From an uncultured Chloroflexota bacterium (GTDB taxonomy: Bacteria; Chloroflexota; Limnocylindria; Limnocylindrales; Limnocylindraceae), in NCBI GenBank assembly GCA_903944295.1, contig CAJARA010000127.1, positions 1 to 18,087 of the forward strand: a stretch of 18,087 nt of DNA, read 5' to 3'. The position numbers and the translations under genes were made by a program. Shown in pieces: positions 15,543-18,087 of this stretch. The notes under the pieces were generated by a model. It was not told where the DNA came from and searched no databases. It saw nothing but the letters and a program-made list of their open reading frames with translations. Position 1 is the stretch's first letter, and the number at the start of each line of letters is the position of its first letter.

Positions 15543-15564
15543 CGCGCCACACTCGCGCCACGCT
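15543..15564 (+). promoter_or_regulatory. Two 11-bp direct repeats before the two-component operon
   Basis: CGCGCCACACT (15543-15553) is followed at once by CGCGCCACGCT (15554-15564), 10 of 11 bases identical, and then by CGCA. An 11-bp period is the spacing of OmpR/PhoB-family half-sites. The repeats sit 37 bp before the -35 box of the response-regulator gene. A small inverted repeat CGCAT/ATGCG (15565-15580) follows. Confidence 0.45.
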
Positions 15565-15601
15565 CGCATATTTGAATGCGCAAAGAAAGCGATCACACTG
15601 C

Positions 15602-15630
15602 TTGACCGTTCGGCTACTTGAGCGCACGAT
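15602..15630 (+). promoter_or_regulatory. Predicted promoter of the two-component operon (leaderless)
   Basis: TTGACC (15602-15607) and CACGAT (15625-15630) are 17 bp apart. The -10 ends 6 nt before ATG 15637, so the transcript would begin at the start codon. No SD is present. Confidence 0.5.
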
Positions 15631-15636
15631 GTCTGC

Positions 15637-16326
15637 ATGCACATTCTGCTCGTTGAAGATGACGTCAAACTCGGGCCGCTGATCGTTCGGCTGCTTGCGG
15701 CAGAGCGGCACACCGTAGAGCTTGCTGCGACCGGCGCCGACGGGATCTCCTTCTGGGAGAGCAAGCGCTGGGACCTCATCATTCTTGATCGCATGCTCCC
15801 TGATCTTGAGGGTGCGTCCATCTTGCGCGATCGTCGGCGCGCTGGTGATACAACACCCGTGCTGATGCTCACCGCACTCGGGACCGTTGATGATCGCGTG
15901 GAGGGGCTCGACTCAGGCGCCGATGATTACCTCACCAAGCCGTTCGCAGCTTCGGAACTTCTTGCACGCGTGCGCGCGCTGGGGCGGCGTAACGAGTTCG
16001 CCGCTGGCGGAGCCGTCTCCCGAGTCATCACCCCTGGCCTAGAGCTCGACGAGTCACGACATGCACTCACCTATGAAGGTCATGTGATTGATCTCTCTGC
16101 ACGTGAGTACGCACTCCTTGCGCACCTGATGCGAAATCGCGGCGCGGCGCTCACACGACAGCAGCTGCTCGATGAGGTGTGGGGGGCAGAGCCAGACGTC
16201 TACTCAAATGTGGTGGATCTCTACATCCACTATCTGCGCGAAAAGTTCAAGGATGCTGGTTACGACGATCTGATTAAGACGGTGCGCGGGGTTGGCTACC
16301 GACTCGTAGAGGCGGGGGCCTCATGA
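15637..16326 (+). CDS. OmpR/PhoB-family response regulator
   Basis: The 229-residue regulator has a receiver domain (about 1-112) with the acidic pocket Asp8/Asp9, the phosphate-accepting Asp51 in LIILDRMLPD, Thr78 in LMLTAL and Lys100 in DYLTKPF. A winged helix DNA-binding domain follows (about 130-226), with DLSAREYALLAHLMRN, the recognition region SNVVDLYIHYLREKF and the closing wing IKTVRGVGYRLVEAG. All catalytic positions are intact. Its stop overlaps the start of the kinase gene by 4 bp (ATGA), so the two are almost certainly cotranscribed and work as a pair. The 11-bp direct repeats upstream suggest it controls its own operon. The regulon cannot be told from sequence. Confidence 0.96.
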   Translation: MHILLVEDDVKLGPLIVRLLAAERHTVELAATGADGISFWESKRWDLIILDRMLPDLEGASILRDRRRAGDTTPVLMLTALGTVDDRVEGLDSGADDYLTKPFAASELLARVRALGRRNEFAAGGAVSRVITPGLELDESRHALTYEGHVIDLSAREYALLAHLMRNRGAALTRQQLLDEVWGAEPDVYSNVVDLYIHYLREKFKDAGYDDLIKTVRGVGYRLVEAGAS

Positions 16327-18002
16327 GCGGCTCACGTTCGACGCGCCCTGCCGACGGCGGCATTGAGGCGCTCCTTGCCCGCACCAGGCGCCAGGTTGCG
16401 GGGTTCACGCTCGTGGCCATCGTCTCGGTTATTGCGATCGTTGGAGTAGGCACGGCGCTCGCCAGCTCTCGCGCCATTGACACGGGACTCGACAATGCCT
16501 TGCGAGATCGCGCCACGGACATCCTCCTCGAGATTCAAGAGAAGCTGCCACCGCTTCCGTCACCAGATCCATCTGGCGAGCCGTCAGAGTCGGCGGATCC
16601 TGGTGCGAGCACGCCGCCTGGTGTGACGCCGTCACCGAGCACCTCTCCTGGCGCGTCGCCAAGTGAATCAGCTGAACCTGAGCCGACCCTTCCTCCTGGA
16701 AATGAGGAAGAAGAAGAAGAAGAGGAAGAAGAAGAGGAAGAAGAGGGCGAGGGGGAGAGCGAAGGCGACGCTGGCGCGCGCATTGGAGTCGTTAGCCGTA
16801 TGCAACTCGCAGGCGGAGGGTCTCTCGCGTTCGGACGCGTTACAACGTTGGGCGGCGCTGCCTCACAACTCCCGCGCGCAGATGATCCCATTGATCCAGC
16901 GCGTGGTGGCATCCCGCAAGAAGTCCTTGAAGAGCAGTTCGACGAAGACGGACCGTGGGCAATCCTCTCACCGAACGGGACAGTCCTCGCCACATCAGAG
17001 GTGATCAGCGCCGAGTTTCCGATCACCGCAGCCGCCGCAGAGGCGGCTGGCGTGGCAGATGTGCGCACCGTTCTGATGGGCACAGTTGAGTATCGGCTGA
17101 TGACGCTTCCGGTTCGACACCCCGAAGCGGGGCCAGATGGTCCACTGCTCGGATATGTCCAGGTGGCGGGGCGGCTAGACATTGCAGACGCGCAGCAGGC
17201 GAGTCTTCTGACCACGCTGCTGATCTTTGGCGGACTCGGACTCGCTGCGGCACTGCTGGTGGCGGTGCTGGTGACGCGACGCGTGCTCGCACCGATCGCC
17301 GCTGCCGCAAACCGTGAGCGGGGGATGGTGGCCAAGGCCTCGCACGAACTCCGCACCCCAGCATCGGTGATCCTCTCCAGCGCAGAGATCCTTGAGCGCG
17401 AAGGACTCGTCAAGCCTGCGGGTCGCGATCTGCTGCGCGGAATTGCGGAAGAGTCGCAGCGGCTTGGGCGCCTGAGCGCCGACCTGCTCACCCTAGTGCG
17501 GGATCGCGCAGGTGAGACAGAGCAGCAGCTCGATCTCGCCCCTGGCGATGTGACCGAGGTTGCGCGTACTGCGGTGGAGCGCGCGAAGGTCATGGTGGAG
17601 CAGCGTGAGTGCACGATTGAGACAGAGATTTCAGATCGCCCACTGAACGCCGCAATTGATCCTGACCGACTGCTGCAGCTGCTGCTCAACCTTGTGGAAA
17701 ATGCGATTCGACACTCGCCACCAAGTGGGCGCATTACGATCGGCGCCGCATCTCATGATGGACGTGCAGAGCTCTGGGTTGACGATGAGGGGCTCGGCAT
17801 TCCGGAGGATGAGCGCGAGATCGTCTTTGATCCGTTTTATCGAAGCCCACGCGATCGCTCTTCGCGCGACGGCGGGTCAGGGCTCGGCCTTGCGATTGCC
17901 CGATCCATTGTTGTGGCGCACGGGGGGTCACTGACCGCTGAGTCGTCGCCCGCAGGCGGCGCGCGACTTGTGGCCCGCATCCCACTCCTTCGCTCGGAGT
18001 AG
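16323..18002 (+). CDS. Membrane sensor histidine kinase with acidic sensor region
   Basis: In this 559-residue kinase, transmembrane helix 1 spans about residues 26-48 and helix 2 about 295-316. Between them lies an outer region of about 245 residues. It begins with Pro/Ser/Glu-rich sequence (about 76-126), then 14 consecutive Glu (128-141), then a folded-looking part with no domain I recognise. After helix 2 only about 20 residues precede the H box SHELRTPAS (His341), so there is no full HAMP domain. The ATPase parts are the N box LVENAIRHS (about 457), DEGLGIP (about 488), the F box VFDPFYRS and GSGLGLAIARS (about 518-528), all intact. It should autophosphorylate His341 and pass phosphate to Asp51 of the upstream regulator. 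The acidic stretch might sense cations or pH; that is a guess. Confidence 0.94.
   Translation: MSGSRSTRPADGGIEALLARTRRQVAGFTLVAIVSVIAIVGVGTALASSRAIDTGLDNALRDRATDILLEIQEKLPPLPSPDPSGEPSESADPGASTPPGVTPSPSTSPGASPSESAEPEPTLPPGNEEEEEEEEEEEEEEGEGESEGDAGARIGVVSRMQLAGGGSLAFGRVTTLGGAASQLPRADDPIDPARGGIPQEVLEEQFDEDGPWAILSPNGTVLATSEVISAEFPITAAAAEAAGVADVRTVLMGTVEYRLMTLPVRHPEAGPDGPLLGYVQVAGRLDIADAQQASLLTTLLIFGGLGLAAALLVAVLVTRRVLAPIAAAANRERGMVAKASHELRTPASVILSSAEILEREGLVKPAGRDLLRGIAEESQRLGRLSADLLTLVRDRAGETEQQLDLAPGDVTEVARTAVERAKVMVEQRECTIETEISDRPLNAAIDPDRLLQLLLNLVENAIRHSPPSGRITIGAASHDGRAELWVDDEGLGIPEDEREIVFDPFYRSPRDRSSRDGGSGLGLAIARSIVVAHGGSLTAESSPAGGARLVARIPLLRSE
16704..16745 (+). repeat. GAA/GAG triplet tract encoding 14 glutamates
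   Basis: Fourteen GAA or GAG codons in a row form a 44-nt run of purines (16704-16747) in the sensor region of the kinase. GAA and GAG are mixed (10 GAA, 4 GAG). Such tracts can gain or lose triplets without a frameshift. Confidence 0.9.
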
Positions 18003-18004
18003 TC

Positions 18005-18087
18005 GTGTCCAGCGGGACGCCAGCACTGGTGCACCTGGTGCGTGACAAGATTCCGCATCAGATTCATCACTACGAAATCCCAGAAAC
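18005..18087 (+). CDS. YbaK/EbsC-type aminoacyl-tRNA deacylase (3' partial)
   Basis: A GTG start 2 nt after the kinase stop opens a frame that runs to the window edge (27 full codons). The translation, beginning MSSGTPALVHLVRDKIPHQ and continuing with IHHYEIPE, matches the N-terminus of the YbaK/EbsC family: a TPA helix, then a short strand with H-x-Y-E. These enzymes hydrolyse mischarged tRNA, classically Cys-tRNA(Pro). The catalytic lysine lies beyond the window. No strong RBS is seen, so translation may be coupled to the kinase gene. Identification rests on a short stretch and is moderate. Confidence 0.6.
   Translation, partial: MSSGTPALVHLVRDKIPHQIHHYEIPE

Noticed and set aside
16535..17734. 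399-codon minus-strand frame opposite the histidine kinase
   Set aside because: Ser/Arg/Pro-rich shadow of the kinase, including a poly-Ser run that is only the complement of the poly-Glu tract.

Overview
The window (about 60% GC) looks like chromosome of a free-living bacterium, most likely Chloroflexota (Limnocylindria-like) and less likely Actinomycetota. This is a guess from gene style: an actinobacterial-type SerC, a GSI-alpha-like GlnA, TAnnnT -10 boxes sitting 6-7 nt before unled start codons, and several secreted Asp- or Thr/Pro-rich proteins with no outer-membrane export parts. No phage, transposon, CRISPR or rRNA sequence is visible.

Layout. 1-2305: 3' part of a large exported FG-GAP/LysM-like protein, open at the left edge. 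2393-6055: promoter, leader and gene for a 1161-residue secreted parallel beta-helix protein with 28 GGA[IVL]-type repeats, closed by a strong terminator. 6126-7899: glnA with a structured leader, overlapping by one base a small Cys-x-Cys protein of unknown function. 7954-9266: an ECF sigma factor and a membrane zinc-finger anti-sigma factor with a long Pro/Ala/Thr tail. 9273-11180: a very acidic, S-layer-like secreted protein with a consensus -35 box, hairpin-rich leader, strong Shine-Dalgarno (SD) and strong terminator. 11207-12532: a secreted Ig-like protein, meeting tail to tail (20-bp overlap) an O-antigen ligase/polymerase-type membrane protein (12513-14039, minus). 14133-14319: tRNA-Pro(CGG) and tRNA-Arg(TCG). 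14369-15538: serC. 15543-18087: 11-bp direct repeats, then an OmpR-family response regulator, a histidine kinase with a 14-Glu run in its sensor, and the first 27 codons of a YbaK-type aminoacyl-tRNA deacylase.

How it fits together. Much of the window is cell-surface biology: four exported proteins, a glycan ligase/polymerase candidate, and two envelope-sensing circuits (ECF sigma/anti-sigma and a two-component system). The S-layer-like gene lies directly behind the anti-sigma gene, so envelope control of the surface coat is plausible but not shown. Start signals fall into two classes. The beta-helix, glnA and S-layer-like genes have leaders, hairpins and strong SD sequences. The sigma factor, Ig-like, ligase, serC and response-regulator genes look leaderless.

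No intergenic gap exceeds 300 bases. I see no convincing wholly new system; the best leads are the small glnA-coupled protein, the anti-sigma/S-layer arrangement and the direct repeats before the two-component operon.
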